Shown: positions 1 to 8,709, counted from the first letter of the stretch. The stretch: 38,074 bases of DNA from Rhodospirillales bacterium (GCA_028291365.1 JAQGIE010000104.1:1-38074); one strand, 5' to 3'. Notes: generated by a model not told the origin, from the sequence alone. Numbers and translations: made by a program.

Positions 1-795
1 CGCGGCATCGGCAACGGCATTTCGCTGATCATTTTCGCCGGCATCGTCGCCGAGCTGCCCCGGGCCCTGGTGCAGGCGCTCGAGCTCGGCCGCACCGGTG
101 CGTTGTCGGGTTTCGCGATCCTGCTGATGTTCGTGATGGCGGTCGCCGTCATCATGTTCATCGTGTTCATGGAGCGCGCCCAGCGGCGCATCGTGGTCCA
201 GTACCCCAAGCGCCAGGTCGGCAATCGCATGTTCGGCGGCGAATCGAGCCATCTGCCGCTCAAGCTCAACACGTCCGGCGTCATCCCGCCGATCTTCGCC
301 TCGTCGCTGCTGCTGCTGCCGCTGACCATCGTCGGCTTCATGGGCGCCCGCGGCGACACCGGCTGGCTGGGCTGGTTCTCGCAACAGATCGGTCACGGCC
401 GGCCGCTCTACATCGTGCTCTACGCCGCGCTGATCGTGTTCTTCTGCTTCTTCTACACGGCGATCGTCTTCAACCCGACCGAGACGGCCGACAATCTGCG
501 CAAATATGGCGGCTTCGTTCCCGGCATCCGTCCGGGCAAGAACACGGCCGACTATTTCGACTATGAGCTGACCCGAATCACGGTGATCGGGGCGGGGTAT
601 CTCTGCGTCGTGTGTCTGATCCCCGAGATCCTGATCAGCGAATACAGCCTGCCCTTCTATTTCGGCGGCACCTCGCTGCTGATCGTCGTGTCGGTGACGA
701 TGGATACGGTCGCCCAGATCCATAGCCACTTGCTCGCGCATCAGTACGAAGGTCTGATCAAGAAAGCGAAACTGCGCGGAGCCCGAGCTCGGTGA
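1..795 (+). CDS. secY: Protein translocase subunit SecY (3' part)
   Basis: The frame is open from the first base, so this is the last 264 residues of SecY, the central channel subunit of the SecYEG translocon in the inner membrane. The fragment opens with RGIGNGISLIIFAGI, a very conserved SecY segment, and continues with several long hydrophobic stretches. Between them lie the cytoplasmic-loop signatures QRRIVVQYPKR, NTSGVIPPIFASS and NPTETADNLRKYGGFVPGIRPG. It ends in a basic tail. The start lies upstream of the window. The stop codon overlaps the GTG start of adk by four bases (GTGA), so the two genes are probably translationally coupled. Confidence 0.97.
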   Translation, partial: RGIGNGISLIIFAGIVAELPRALVQALELGRTGALSGFAILLMFVMAVAVIMFIVFMERAQRRIVVQYPKRQVGNRMFGGESSHLPLKLNTSGVIPPIFASSLLLLPLTIVGFMGARGDTGWLGWFSQQIGHGRPLYIVLYAALIVFFCFFYTAIVFNPTETADNLRKYGGFVPGIRPGKNTADYFDYELTRITVIGAGYLCVVCLIPEILISEYSLPFYFGGTSLLIVVSVTMDTVAQIHSHLLAHQYEGLIKKAKLRGARAR

Positions 796-1457
796 ACATC
801 ATCCTGTTGGGCCCGCCAGGGGCGGGGAAGGGCACACAGGCAAAGCTTCTCGAACAGAAGCGCGGCATGGTGCAGCTCTCGACTGGGGACATGCTGCGCG
901 GCCACGTGAAGGCCGGTGACGAGCTTGGCCAAAAGGCGAAGGCCATCATGGATGCCGGACAGCTCGTCCCCGACGACCTGATGATCGCCATGATCTCGAA
1001 CCGGATCGACCAGCCGGACGCCCGCAAGGGCTTCATCCTGGACGGCTTCCCGCGCACCACGCCGCAGGCCGAGGCGCTGGACCGGATGCTGGATGAGAAG
1101 GGCCTCAAGCTCGACGCGGTGATCGAGATGAAGGTGGACGAGCCCGAGCTCATCCGCCGGGTTGCCGGTCGCTATACCTGCGCGAAATGCGGCACGGGCT
1201 ACCACGACACGCTGAACCCGCCGCGGGTAGCCGGGGTCTGCGACAATTGCGGCTCCACCGAGTTCATTCGGCGCCCGGACGACAATGCCGAGACCGTGAA
1301 GGGCCGCCTGGACGTGTTTCGCAAGCAGACGGCACCGATTCTGCCCTACTACCGGGACAAGGGCGTTCTCGAGTCGGTCGACGGCATGGCCGCGATCGAT
1401 GAGGTCGAGCGCCAGATCGAGGCACTGCTAAAGGCGCACTTGAGCCTTAAAACCTAG
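792..1457 (+). CDS. adk: Adenylate kinase, zinc-type LID
   Basis: Adenylate kinase interconverts ATP + AMP and 2 ADP in the cytoplasm. The 221-residue protein has the P-loop [10 protein letters not shown] at residues 7-16, the AMP-binding segment TGDMLRG and the DGFPRT motif. The LID domain carries four cysteines (C130, C133, C150, C153) as two CxxC pairs, the zinc-binding form of the LID. GTG is the start because it gives the exact family N-terminus [10 protein letters not shown] and overlaps the secY stop by four bases. The secY-adk-rpsM order is common in alphaproteobacteria. No rpmJ lies between adk and rpsM, where some bacteria have it. Confidence 0.97.
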   Translation: MNIILLGPPGAGKGTQAKLLEQKRGMVQLSTGDMLRGHVKAGDELGQKAKAIMDAGQLVPDDLMIAMISNRIDQPDARKGFILDGFPRTTPQAEALDRMLDEKGLKLDAVIEMKVDEPELIRRVAGRYTCAKCGTGYHDTLNPPRVAGVCDNCGSTEFIRRPDDNAETVKGRLDVFRKQTAPILPYYRDKGVLESVDGMAAIDEVERQIEALLKAHLSLKT

Positions 1458-1464
1458 GAGGGCT

Positions 1465-1505
1465 GCGGCATTTGGGGCGGGACCAAAAGTTCCCCCGAAT
1501 GCCGC
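1465..1505 (+). terminator. Hairpin after adk, possible attenuator or terminator
   Basis: GCGGCATTTGGGG (1465-1477) pairs with the right arm ending CGAATGCCGC (to 1505), leaving a loop of about 14 bases. It starts seven bases after the adk stop. No run of T follows, so factor-independent termination is doubtful. Its position between the secY-adk end of one transcript and a promoter-like sequence for rpsM suggests it separates the two or stabilises the upstream 3' end. Confidence 0.45.
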
Positions 1506-1512
1506 CGCCGGC

Positions 1513-1541
1513 TTGACTCTGGACGGCGCGAACCATATTTT
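1513..1541 (+). promoter_or_regulatory. Predicted sigma-70 promoter for rpsM-rpsK-rpoA-rplQ
   Basis: TTGACT (1513-1518), preceded by GC as in the typical alphaproteobacterial -35 (CTTGAC), is followed after exactly 17 bases by TATTTT (1536-1541). Transcription would start near 1548, leaving a leader of about 100 bases before rpsM. This is a prediction from sequence only. Confidence 0.55.
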
Positions 1542-1582
1542 CGCGGCCTTCCGGAGTTTAGGACGACCGGCCGGTTTTGCGC

Positions 1583-1599
1583 GCCCCCAGTTCGGGGGC
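1583..1599 (+). other. Leader hairpin upstream of rpsM
   Basis: GCCCCC (1583-1588), loop AGTTC, GGGGGC (1594-1599) forms a strong six-pair stem in the predicted 5' leader. Ribosomal-protein operons of this type are often autoregulated by a product binding the leader (S4 in E. coli). rpsD is not in this cluster, so any such role here is speculative. Confidence 0.35.
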
Positions 1600-1647
1600 C
1601 GCTTGCGTTCGATGTGGCCCGCCAACCAGGGCCGAAGGAGAGGGTTC

Positions 1648-2028
1648 GTGGCGCGTATTGCTGGTGTGAATATCCCCGCGCAGAAGCGGGTCGAGATCGC
1701 GCTTCGCTACATCTACGGGATCGGCCCGCAGAACGCGAAAGTGATCTGCAAGGCCGTGGGCATCCCGGCCGAACGTCGCGTCAATCAGTTGACCGACGAC
1801 GAGATCTTCCGCATCCGCGAAGTGATCGACCAGGACTACAAAGTCGAAGGCGATCTCCGCCGCGAAGTCTCGATCAACATCAAGCGCCTGATGGATCTGG
1901 GCTGCTATCGCGGTCTGCGTCACCGCAAGAGCCTGCCGGTTCGCGGCCAGCGCACGCACACCAACGCGCGCACCCGCAAGGGTCCGGCCAAGCCGATCGC
2001 CGGTAAGAAGAAGGCGACCAAGAAGTAA
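1648..2028 (+). CDS. rpsM: 30S ribosomal protein S13
   Basis: S13 sits in the head of the 30S subunit and contacts the 50S subunit and the P-site tRNA. The 126-residue product starts [21 protein letters not shown], followed by the helix-hairpin-helix IYGIG and the conserved [26 protein letters not shown]-terminal region, ending in a lysine-rich tail. The frame is open from 1513, but the GTG at 1648 gives the family N-terminus and has the ribosome-binding site GAAGGAG (1634-1640) at a good distance. It is the first gene of the rpsM-rpsK-rpoA-rplQ group. Confidence 0.97.
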   Translation: MARIAGVNIPAQKRVEIALRYIYGIGPQNAKVICKAVGIPAERRVNQLTDDEIFRIREVIDQDYKVEGDLRREVSINIKRLMDLGCYRGLRHRKSLPVRGQRTHTNARTRKGPAKPIAGKKKATKK

Positions 2029-2085
2029 TTCGCGACCGACGCTGCTACTGGCGCCGACGAAATCCGAGACAGGATCATATTCGAT

Positions 2086-2481
2086 ATGGCTAAACCCGCT
2101 GCCGCAGGCCGTCTGCGCCGCAAAGAGCGCAAGAACATCACGTCGGGCGTCGCCCACGTGAATGCGTCGTTCAACAACACGATCATCACGATCACCGACG
2201 CGCAGGGCAACGCGATCGCTTGGGCTTCGTCCGGTAGCCAGGATTTCAAGGGCAGCCGCAAATCCACGCCGTATGCGGCGCAGGTCGCTGCCGAAGCTGC
2301 CGGCCGCAAGGCGCAGGAGCACGGCATGAAGACGCTGGAAGTCGAAGTGAAAGGTCCCGGTTCGGGCCGCGAGTCGGCGCTGCGCGCGCTGCAGGCGGTC
2401 GGTTTCTCGATCACCGCGATCCGCGACATCACGCCAGTGCCGCATAACGGCGTTCGCCCGCCGAAGCGCCGCCGGGTCTAA
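2086..2481 (+). CDS. rpsK: 30S ribosomal protein S11
   Basis: S11 lies on the platform of the 30S subunit near the mRNA exit. The 131-residue product has the S11 core signatures [36 protein letters not shown] and the C-terminal [20 protein letters not shown]. The length is normal for the family. ATG at 2086 gives the expected N-terminus with its basic arm ([10 protein letters not shown]). It follows rpsM after 57 bases without a separate promoter that I can see. The ribosome-binding site is weak (AGGA about 13 bases upstream). Confidence 0.97.
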   Translation: MAKPAAAGRLRRKERKNITSGVAHVNASFNNTIITITDAQGNAIAWASSGSQDFKGSRKSTPYAAQVAAEAAGRKAQEHGMKTLEVEVKGPGSGRESALRALQAVGFSITAIRDITPVPHNGVRPPKRRRV

Positions 2482-2568
2482 CCCCGGCAGCGACAAAGTT
2501 TTCGGTGCGGCGCCGCCCGTATGGGCATTGGCGCCGCGCTTCGTTTCTCCCTCACCGCAGGGGATAGA

Positions 2569-3582
2569 ATGCAGAAGAATTGGCAAGAACTAATCAAGCC
2601 GTCGAAGCTCGACGTAAAAGCGGGCGATGACGCGCGTCGCGTCGGCAACATCGTCGCCGAACCGCTCGAGCGCGGTTACGGTCTGACGCTGGGCAACGCG
2701 TTGCGCCGCATCCTGTTGTCGTCGCTGCAAGGTGCAGCGGTGACGGCGCTCCAGATCGACGGCGTGTTGCACGAATTTTCGTCGATCCCGGGTGTCCGCG
2801 AAGACGTCACCGACGTCGTGCTCAACATCAAGACGCTGGCGCTGCGCATGCACGCCGAAGGCCCGAAGCGCATGCGTCTGCGTGCCGAAGGCCCCGGTGA
2901 AGTGCGCGCTTCGCAGATCGAAACCGGTTCCGACATCGAGATCATGAATCCCGATCTCGTGATCTGCACGCTCGATCGCGAGGCCAAGCTGAACATGGAA
3001 CTGACGGTGCAGACGGGCAAAGGCTATCGCCCCGCCCAGCTCAACCGTCCGGAAGACGCGCCGATCGGGTTCATCCCGGTCGACAGCGTGTTCAGCCCGG
3101 TTCGCAAAGTGTCGTACAAGGTCGACAACACGCGTGTCGGCCAGATCACCGACTATGACAAGCTGACGATGACGGTCGAGACGACCGGCGCCGTGAGCCC
3201 TGAGGACGCCGTCGCGTACGCTGCGCGCATCCTGCAGGACCAGCTCGCGATCTTCGTCAACTTCTCGGAGCCGACCAGCGAGCGCGGCGAAGATCACCAC
3301 AGCGATCTTCCCTTCAACAAGAACCTGTTGCGCAAGGTCGATGAGTTGGAGCTGTCGGTTCGTTCGGCGAACTGCCTGAAGAACGACAACATCATCTATA
3401 TCGGCGACCTGGTGCAGAAGTCGGAAGGCGAAATGCTTCGCACCCCGAACTTCGGCCGCAAGTCGCTGAACGAGATCAAGGAAGTTCTCGCGACCATGGG
3501 CCTGCATCTCGGCATGCAGGTGCCGGGCTGGCCGCCGGAGAACATCGAAGATCTCGCCAAGAAGCTGGACGAGCCGTTCTAA
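2569..3582 (+). CDS. rpoA: DNA-directed RNA polymerase subunit alpha
   Basis: The alpha subunit nucleates RNA polymerase assembly and contacts promoter UP elements and activators. The 337-residue product has the N-terminal dimerisation domain ([21 protein letters not shown] near residues 31-51) and a C-terminal domain from about residue 250 with the helix-hairpin-helix region [19 protein letters not shown] and [12 protein letters not shown]. The frame is open from 2521. ATG at 2569 is preferred because it gives the known [11 protein letters not shown]-type N-terminus and has AGGGGA just upstream. The stop codon lies inside a long perfect palindrome (3575-3609). Confidence 0.97.
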   Translation: MQKNWQELIKPSKLDVKAGDDARRVGNIVAEPLERGYGLTLGNALRRILLSSLQGAAVTALQIDGVLHEFSSIPGVREDVTDVVLNIKTLALRMHAEGPKRMRLRAEGPGEVRASQIETGSDIEIMNPDLVICTLDREAKLNMELTVQTGKGYRPAQLNRPEDAPIGFIPVDSVFSPVRKVSYKVDNTRVGQITDYDKLTMTVETTGAVSPEDAVAYAARILQDQLAIFVNFSEPTSERGEDHHSDLPFNKNLLRKVDELELSVRSANCLKNDNIIYIGDLVQKSEGEMLRTPNFGRKSLNEIKEVLATMGLHLGMQVPGWPPENIEDLAKKLDEPF

Positions 3583-3609
3583 AGCGACGCAACGCGTCGC
3601 TTTAGAACG
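3575..3609. repeat. 35-bp perfect palindrome across the rpoA stop
   Basis: CGTTCTAAAGCGACGC (3575-3590) and its exact reverse complement (3594-3609) are separated by AAC. The rpoA stop (3580-3582) is inside the left arm. Sixteen perfect pairs with a three-base loop make a very stable hairpin in both strands. No T tract follows, so it is more likely an mRNA 3'-end stabiliser or a repeat than a classic terminator. Confidence 0.7.
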
Positions 3610-3681
3610 CCCCGGCGAAAGCCGGGGCCCATCGGGCCGTAGGCGGACTGGTGGGGAGATGGGCCCCGGCCTTCGCCGGGG
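3610..3681. repeat. Interspersed palindromic repeat between rpoA and rplQ
   Basis: A 24-bp arm (3610-3633, core CCCCGGCGAAAGCCGGGG) is matched by its reverse complement at 3658-3681 with one mismatch, around a 24-base centre. Each arm is also a small hairpin itself. This two-arm layout recalls the interspersed extragenic repeats common in alphaproteobacterial genomes. A related, diverged unit occurs at 31801-31884. It directly follows the palindrome on the rpoA stop, so the 191-base rpoA-rplQ gap is mostly repeat DNA. Confidence 0.75.
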
Positions 3682-3773
3682 TGACAAGTTGAGAAGAACC
3701 AGCCGTTCACGGAAGCGGCGGCTGGCCCCGCAATCGGACCCGCGCGTCGGGCCACACATGAAGGAGAACCGCA

Positions 3774-4196
3774 ATGCGTCACGGTATGGCCGGTCGTAAG
3801 CTCAATCGTACGTCGACCCATCGCAAAGCGATGTTCGCCAACATGGCCAACGCGCTGATCAAGCACGAGCAGATCAAGACCACGCTGCCCAAGGCGAAGG
3901 ATCTTCGCCCGATCGTCGAAAAGCTGATCACGCTGGGCAAGAAGGGCGGTCTCGCCAATCGCCGTCTGGCCTTCGCGCAGCTGCGCGACGACACCATGGT
4001 CAAGAAGCTGTTCGACACGCTGGGGCCGCGCTACGGCACTCGTTCGGGCGGCTATGCCCGCGTGCTGAAGGCGGGCTTCCGCTATGGCGACGCGGCGCCG
4101 ATGGCGATCATCGAACTGGTCGATCGCGACCTCGCCGCCAAGGGCCAGGATTCGGGTCCGGTGCAGGTCGCCGACGACGAAGGTGACCAGGCATAA
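3774..4196 (+). CDS. rplQ: 50S ribosomal protein L17
   Basis: L17 is a 50S protein near the peptide exit tunnel. The 140-residue product starts [20 protein letters not shown], the family hallmark, and continues with the core [21 protein letters not shown] and the [27 protein letters not shown] segment. Beyond the core there is a short acidic C-terminal tail. The ribosome-binding site AAGGAGA (3761-3767) lies in front of the ATG. It closes the ribosomal-protein group and is followed within 30 bases by a strong terminator. Confidence 0.97.
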   Translation: MRHGMAGRKLNRTSTHRKAMFANMANALIKHEQIKTTLPKAKDLRPIVEKLITLGKKGGLANRRLAFAQLRDDTMVKKLFDTLGPRYGTRSGGYARVLKAGFRYGDAAPMAIIELVDRDLAAKGQDSGPVQVADDEGDQA

Positions 4197-4221
4197 GCCG
4201 GTCGAATTCGGGCACGAAATC

Positions 4222-4260
4222 GGGCGCGCTCCTGCCAGGGGGCGCGCCCTTTTCGTTTCT
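4222..4260 (+). terminator. Rho-independent terminator after rplQ
   Basis: GGGCGCGC (4222-4229) pairs with GCGCGCCC (4242-4249) around a 12-base loop, followed directly by TTTTCGTTTCT. It is placed 25 bases after the rplQ stop and marks the end of the ribosomal-protein transcript. Confidence 0.85.
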
Positions 4261-4351
4261 ACGGGCCGGGACCAGATTTCTGGCTCGATCGTTCGCTGGA
4301 TACGCTCCCGGGCGTGCCCAGCTATCCTGCAAGCTGGACTGACCTCTGGTC

Positions 4352-4377
4352 GGTCTTCGGGTGGAAGACCAAGGAAG
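4352..4377 (+). promoter_or_regulatory. Hairpin next to the protease ribosome-binding site
   Basis: GGTCTTC (4352-4358) pairs with GAAGACC (4364-4370), ending one base before the ribosome-binding site AAGGAAG (4371-4377) of the Deg-type protease. The same left arm could pair instead with GGAAGA inside the ribosome-binding site, giving a competing structure. Regulation is only a possibility. Confidence 0.3.
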
Positions 4378-4381
4378 AACC

Positions 4382-5755
4382 ATGACCCGCGCTCTCCATG
4401 TTGCCGTTGCCCTGTTGCTGCTGGCCGCCGGTCCCGCCGCCGCACAGCAGCGCGAGATGCCGCAATCGCGCCAGCAGATCGAGCTCAGCTTCGCGCCGTT
4501 GGTGAAACAGGCCGCGCCCGCGGTGGTGAACGTCTTCGCTGAAAAGCGTCCGCAACAGGTCAACAGCCCGCTGCTCAACGACCCGGTGCTGCGCCGCTTC
4601 TTCGGCGACCAGCTGCAGCGCCGCGCCCGCCCGATGATGTCGCTGGGCTCGGGCGTCATCGTGCGGCCCGACGGCTACATCATCACCAACGCGCACGTCA
4701 TTCGCGACGCCGACGACATCAATGTCGTGCTCAACGACAAGCGCGAATTCACTGCCAAAGTCGTGCTGCGCGATGACCGGGTGGATCTGGCGCTGCTCAA
4801 GATCGATGCGAGCGGTCTTCACGCGCTGCAGTTGAAGGATTCCGACCAGGTCGAAACCGGCGACATGGTGCTCGCCATCGGCAATCCGTTCGGCGTCGGC
4901 CAGACGGTGACCAGCGGCATCGTTTCGGCGGCCGCGCGCAGCGCCGCCGGCATCGGTGATTTCGGCTTCTTCATCCAGACCGACGCGGCGATCAATCCCG
5001 GCAATTCGGGCGGCGCGCTGCTCGGCATGGACGGCACGCTGGTCGGCATCAACACCGCGATCTTCAGCCAGTCGGGCGGTTCGATCGGCATCGGCTTCGC
5101 CATTCCGTCGAACATCGTGCGCACCGTGATCGACGCGGGCGAGAAGGGGGCCAAGCAGGTCGTGCGCCCGTTCCTCGGCGTCTCCGGCCAGCCGGTGACC
5201 AACGACATCGCGCAGTCGCTGAACCTGCCGCATCCGGGCGGCATTCTCGTCGACAGCGTCACGCCCGGCGGCGCCGCCGCCGAGGCGGGTTTGAAGCGCG
5301 GCGACGTCATCGTCCAGATCAACGGCAAGGATGTCGGCGACGCGGGCGAGCTGCGCTATCGCGTGACGCTGATTCCGGTCGGTGAGAAAGGCCAGATGAC
5401 GATCGTGCGCAACGGCAAGACCGAAAATCTGACCTTCACCGCCAAGCCCGAGGTGCTGCCGCAGGACGAGGTCGAGGTTCGCCAGGGCCCGCTCGCCGGC
5501 GTCACCGTCGCGAGTCTCACGCCCGGTCTCGCCGACCAGCATGGGCAGCGCGTGAAAGAAGGCGTGCTGGTGCTCGACGTCGCCGACGGATCGCCGGCCG
5601 ATCAGCTCGGCCTGCAAAAGGACGACGTCATCCTGCGCGCCAATGGCGCGCCGGTGAACTCGAGCAAGGCGCTGTCCGCCACGCTGCAGAAATCGCGCGC
5701 CATCTCGCTGACGGTGCAGCGCGGCGATCAGGTGTTCCAGGCGGTCGCGCGCTGA
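4382..5755 (+). CDS. Deg/HtrA family periplasmic serine protease
   Basis: This is a DegP/DegQ-type protease that degrades or refolds damaged proteins in the periplasm. ATG at 4382 (457 residues) has AAGGAAG upstream and opens with a clean signal peptide: a short basic start, a hydrophobic core, then GPAAAQQ as a likely cleavage region. The trypsin-like domain carries the triad H105 (ITNAHVI), D135 (DRVDLALL) and S209 (NPGNSGGAL). Two PDZ domains follow, roughly residues 255-345 and 365-455, with the first containing RPFLGVSGQPV. It is transcribed after the rplQ terminator, so it probably has its own promoter. A frame open from GTG 4361 would bury the signal peptide and is rejected. Confidence 0.93.
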   Translation: MTRALHVAVALLLLAAGPAAAQQREMPQSRQQIELSFAPLVKQAAPAVVNVFAEKRPQQVNSPLLNDPVLRRFFGDQLQRRARPMMSLGSGVIVRPDGYIITNAHVIRDADDINVVLNDKREFTAKVVLRDDRVDLALLKIDASGLHALQLKDSDQVETGDMVLAIGNPFGVGQTVTSGIVSAAARSAAGIGDFGFFIQTDAAINPGNSGGALLGMDGTLVGINTAIFSQSGGSIGIGFAIPSNIVRTVIDAGEKGAKQVVRPFLGVSGQPVTNDIAQSLNLPHPGGILVDSVTPGGAAAEAGLKRGDVIVQINGKDVGDAGELRYRVTLIPVGEKGQMTIVRNGKTENLTFTAKPEVLPQDEVEVRQGPLAGVTVASLTPGLADQHGQRVKEGVLVLDVADGSPADQLGLQKDDVILRANGAPVNSSKALSATLQKSRAISLTVQRGDQVFQAVAR

Positions 5756-5777
5756 TGGAGCCGTCGGACACCGCCGC

Positions 5778-7082
5778 ATGACTTCGCTGTTCGAGGCATC
5801 GGCCCCACGGCCGCTCGCCGATCGGCTGCGGCCGACCAAGCTCGACGAGGTCATCGGCCAGGATCACCTGCTCAAAGGCGACGGTCCGCTCGCACGCATG
5901 GCGGCGAGCGGACGGCTTGCCTCGCTGATCCTGTGGGGCCCGCCCGGCTGCGGCAAGACGACGATCGCGCGGCTGCTGGCCGAGACGACCGATCTCGCCT
6001 TCGAACCGCTATCGGCGGTGTTCTCGGGGGTCGCCGATCTGCGCCGCGTGTTCGACACCGCGAAGAAGCGGCGCGCGGCAGGCCAGGGCACGCTGCTGTT
6101 CGTCGACGAGATCCATCGCTTCAATCGCGCGCAGCAGGACGGGTTCCTGCCCTACGTGGAAGACGGCACCGTCGTGCTGGTCGGCGCCACCACTGAAAAT
6201 CCCAGTTTCGAGTTGAACGCGGCGTTGCTGTCACGGGCCCAGGTGATGATCCTGCACCGGCTCGACGCGGCGGCGCTGGAGCAGCTGCTCGAACGCGCCG
6301 AAGGCGCTGAAGGTTGCAAGCTGCCGCTCGACGACGACGCGCGCATCGCGCTGCTCGACATGGCCGACGGCGACGGGCGTTTTCTGCTCAATCTCGCGGA
6401 AGAGCTGTTTCGCTTTCCCGCAGACAAGCCGCTCGATCGGGCGCGCCTGACGCAGGTCGTGCAGCGCCGCGCGCCGCTGTACGACAAAAGCCAGGAAGGC
6501 CACTACAACCTGATCTCGGCGCTGCACAAGTCGGTGCGCGGCAGCGACGCCGACGCGTCGCTCTATTGGCTGGCGCGTATGTTCGACGGTGGCGAGGATC
6601 CGCGCTATGTCGCGCGCCGGGTCGTGCGCATGGCGATCGAAGATATCGGCCTCGCCGATCCGCAGGCGCTGCCGCAAGCGCTCGCCGCGTGGGAGACCTA
6701 TGAGCGGCTGGGCTCGCCCGAGGGCGAGCTCGCCATCGCGCAGGCGGTGCTCTATTGCGCCACGGCACCGAAATCGAACGCGGCCTACGGCGCCTTCGGC
6801 GAGGCCAAGCGCGCCGCCAAGGCGAGCGGCAGCGTGATGCCGCCCAAGCACATCCTCAACGCGCCGACCAAGCTGATGAAAGAGGTCGGCTATGGCAGCG
6901 GCTACGATTACGACCACAACGCGCCCGACGCATTCTCGGGCCAGAATTATTTTCCCGACGGGATGAAACGGCCGCAATTCTACCAGCCGGTCGATCGCGG
7001 TTTCGAACGCGAACTCGGCAAGCGGCTCGACCACTGGGCGCGCTTGCGCGAGGAACGCAAGCGCGAGCGTGGCGAAGAATGA
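5778..7082 (+). CDS. rarA: Replication-associated recombination protein RarA (AAA+ ATPase)
   Basis: RarA (MgsA) is a clamp-loader-like AAA+ ATPase acting at stalled replication forks. The 434-residue product starts with PLADRLRPTKLDEVIGQDHLL, then Walker A GPPGCGKTT, Walker B LLFVDEIHRFN, sensor 1 GATTENPSFELN and the arginine-finger region ALLSRAQV. The C-terminal half has the family segment DADASLYWLARMFDGGEDPRYVARR and ends in a basic tail. Length is normal for the family. It follows the protease by 22 bases and overlaps the next gene by four bases, so it is probably cotranscribed with both. Confidence 0.95.
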   Translation: MTSLFEASAPRPLADRLRPTKLDEVIGQDHLLKGDGPLARMAASGRLASLILWGPPGCGKTTIARLLAETTDLAFEPLSAVFSGVADLRRVFDTAKKRRAAGQGTLLFVDEIHRFNRAQQDGFLPYVEDGTVVLVGATTENPSFELNAALLSRAQVMILHRLDAAALEQLLERAEGAEGCKLPLDDDARIALLDMADGDGRFLLNLAEELFRFPADKPLDRARLTQVVQRRAPLYDKSQEGHYNLISALHKSVRGSDADASLYWLARMFDGGEDPRYVARRVVRMAIEDIGLADPQALPQALAAWETYERLGSPEGELAIAQAVLYCATAPKSNAAYGAFGEAKRAAKASGSVMPPKHILNAPTKLMKEVGYGSGYDYDHNAPDAFSGQNYFPDGMKRPQFYQPVDRGFERELGKRLDHWARLREERKRERGEE

Positions 7083-7318
7083 GAGCGCTGGCGCTTGCGC
7101 GGCACGCGACGTTGCTCAAGCGTGCGTTGATGGACCGCCGTAGCCCGCTCCGTGCGCGCCTGCTCGTGGTGGCGATGATCGCCTATGTCCTGAGTCCGAT
7201 CGACCTGATCAGCGATTTCATCCCGATCATCGGCTGGATCGACGACGCGGCTTTTGTGGCGCTGGGCACCTGGCTGGTCGAGCGCTGGTTGCCCGCCGCG
7301 CTACGCGGCCCGGCGTGA
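7079..7318 (+). CDS. DUF1232 (YkvA-like) small membrane protein
   Basis: A 79-residue protein of unknown function. Its centre, VAMIAYVLSPIDLISDFIPI followed by IGWIDDAAFV, is the DUF1232 signature and probably forms a membrane hairpin, with a basic N-terminal part. The ATG at 7079 overlaps the rarA stop as ATGA, which fixes the start; the longer open frame upstream is only a shadow of rarA. Its job cannot be told from the context. Confidence 0.8.
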   Translation: MRALALARHATLLKRALMDRRSPLRARLLVVAMIAYVLSPIDLISDFIPIIGWIDDAAFVALGTWLVERWLPAALRGPA

Positions 7319-7395
7319 GCTGCCCGGTCAGCGCCGGGCTGCAACGACAGCAAATCAGAACTAAGCCGCGCTGATTGGCGTAGGACCTGTCTGTA

Positions 7396-8706
7396 ATGCG
7401 CCCGCTCGATCGTCTGTGGCTGACCATTCTCGTCCGGGGCCGGCGCTTTGTTCGCACCGACGCGAACTTCCTGCTGATTCTTGCGGCCCTGGTCGGCGCA
7501 GCCGCGGCCATGACGGTGATCGGCTTTCGCGCCGCCGCGGCGACCATTCGCGCCTCGCTGTGGGGTTGGCCGACCGATCTCGCCGAACATGCGGCGAGCG
7601 TGCCGTGGTGGCATCTGCTGGGCTTCCTCACGCTTGGCGGTGCGCTGGTCGGCTGGCTGGTCGAGCGCGCGCTGAAGGGCCGCGTCTATGGCGTGATCCA
7701 CGTGGTCCAGGCCGCCGCCGACCCCAAAGCGCGACTCCATTCGCGACCGGCGCTGCTCACTGCGCTTGGCGGTGCGATCTCGATCGGCACCGGCGCCTCG
7801 ATCGGACGCGAAGGCGTGCTGGTGCAGTTGGGCGCGGCAATGACCGTTTCGCTGTGCCGGCGACTGCGCCTGACGCCGGCGCTGTCGCGCACCATGATGG
7901 GCGCGGGCGTCGCGGCGGTGATGGCGGCGCAGTTCAACGCGCCGCTCGCCGGCACTTTCTTCGCGCTCGAACTGGTGCTGGGCGAGCATGTCATTCATTC
8001 GCTGGCACCCACCGTCGTCGCGGCAGTCGTCGGCACCGCGATCAGCCGATATTGGTACGGCGACTTTCCCGCCTTCGTGGTGGCGCGTTCGTCGCTGCAT
8101 GCGGGCTGGGAATTTCCGCTCTTCGCGCTGCTGGGAATCGTCGCCGCCGTCGTCGCGCTCGGCTTCATGCGCAACGCCGATCTCGCGGCTTCGTGGTTTC
8201 ACCGGAAGTTCCCGGCACGTCCGCTGCGCACGGCGTTCGGCGGCTTCTGCGTCGGGCTGTTGGGCCTGGCGCTGCCCAACGTGCTCGGCACCGGCTATCC
8301 GACCATCAGCCAGGTGCTGGCGGGCGAAGGAACGGTGCCGTTCCTGCTGGCGCTGGTGCTGGCCAAGTCGATGGCGACGTCGATTTCGGTCGGGTCGGGA
8401 TTCATCGGCGGCGATTTCAGCGCGTCGTTGTTGCTGGGCTCGGCGACCGGCGCGGTGTTCGGCACCGCGGTGCATGCGCTGCTGCCGGGTGCGTCCGACG
8501 TGCAGCTCTACGCGCTGATCGGGATGGGCGCGGTTGCCGCGTCGGTCATGGGCGCACCGATGACGACGATCCTGATCATCTCGGAACTGACTGCCGATTA
8601 TTCGATCACCATCGCGGTGATGATCGCGGTCGTCATCGCGACAACCGTGGTGCAGAACGTCTATGGCCGTTCGGTCGTCGCGTGGAAGCTGGAACGGCGG
8701 ATGTAG
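7396..8706 (+). CDS. CLC-family chloride channel/transporter
   Basis: A 436-residue polytopic membrane protein of the CLC superfamily, which carries chloride or exchanges it for protons. The pore motif GREG (gating glutamate E139) sits in GTGASIGREGVLVQLGA. Downstream, FNAPLAGTFFALELVLGE and GSGFIGGDFSASLLLG match CLC helices. The motifs are divergent: the usual proline after GREG is valine, GSGIP is not recognisable (the equivalent region reads KGRVYGVIHVV), and GxFxP is GGDFSAS. There is no C-terminal CBS pair. Substrate and transport mode are therefore uncertain. A terminator follows four bases after the stop. Confidence 0.85.
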   Translation: MRPLDRLWLTILVRGRRFVRTDANFLLILAALVGAAAAMTVIGFRAAAATIRASLWGWPTDLAEHAASVPWWHLLGFLTLGGALVGWLVERALKGRVYGVIHVVQAAADPKARLHSRPALLTALGGAISIGTGASIGREGVLVQLGAAMTVSLCRRLRLTPALSRTMMGAGVAAVMAAQFNAPLAGTFFALELVLGEHVIHSLAPTVVAAVVGTAISRYWYGDFPAFVVARSSLHAGWEFPLFALLGIVAAVVALGFMRNADLAASWFHRKFPARPLRTAFGGFCVGLLGLALPNVLGTGYPTISQVLAGEGTVPFLLALVLAKSMATSISVGSGFIGGDFSASLLLGSATGAVFGTAVHALLPGASDVQLYALIGMGAVAASVMGAPMTTILIISELTADYSITIAVMIAVVIATTVVQNVYGRSVVAWKLERRM

Positions 8707-8709
8707 CTG

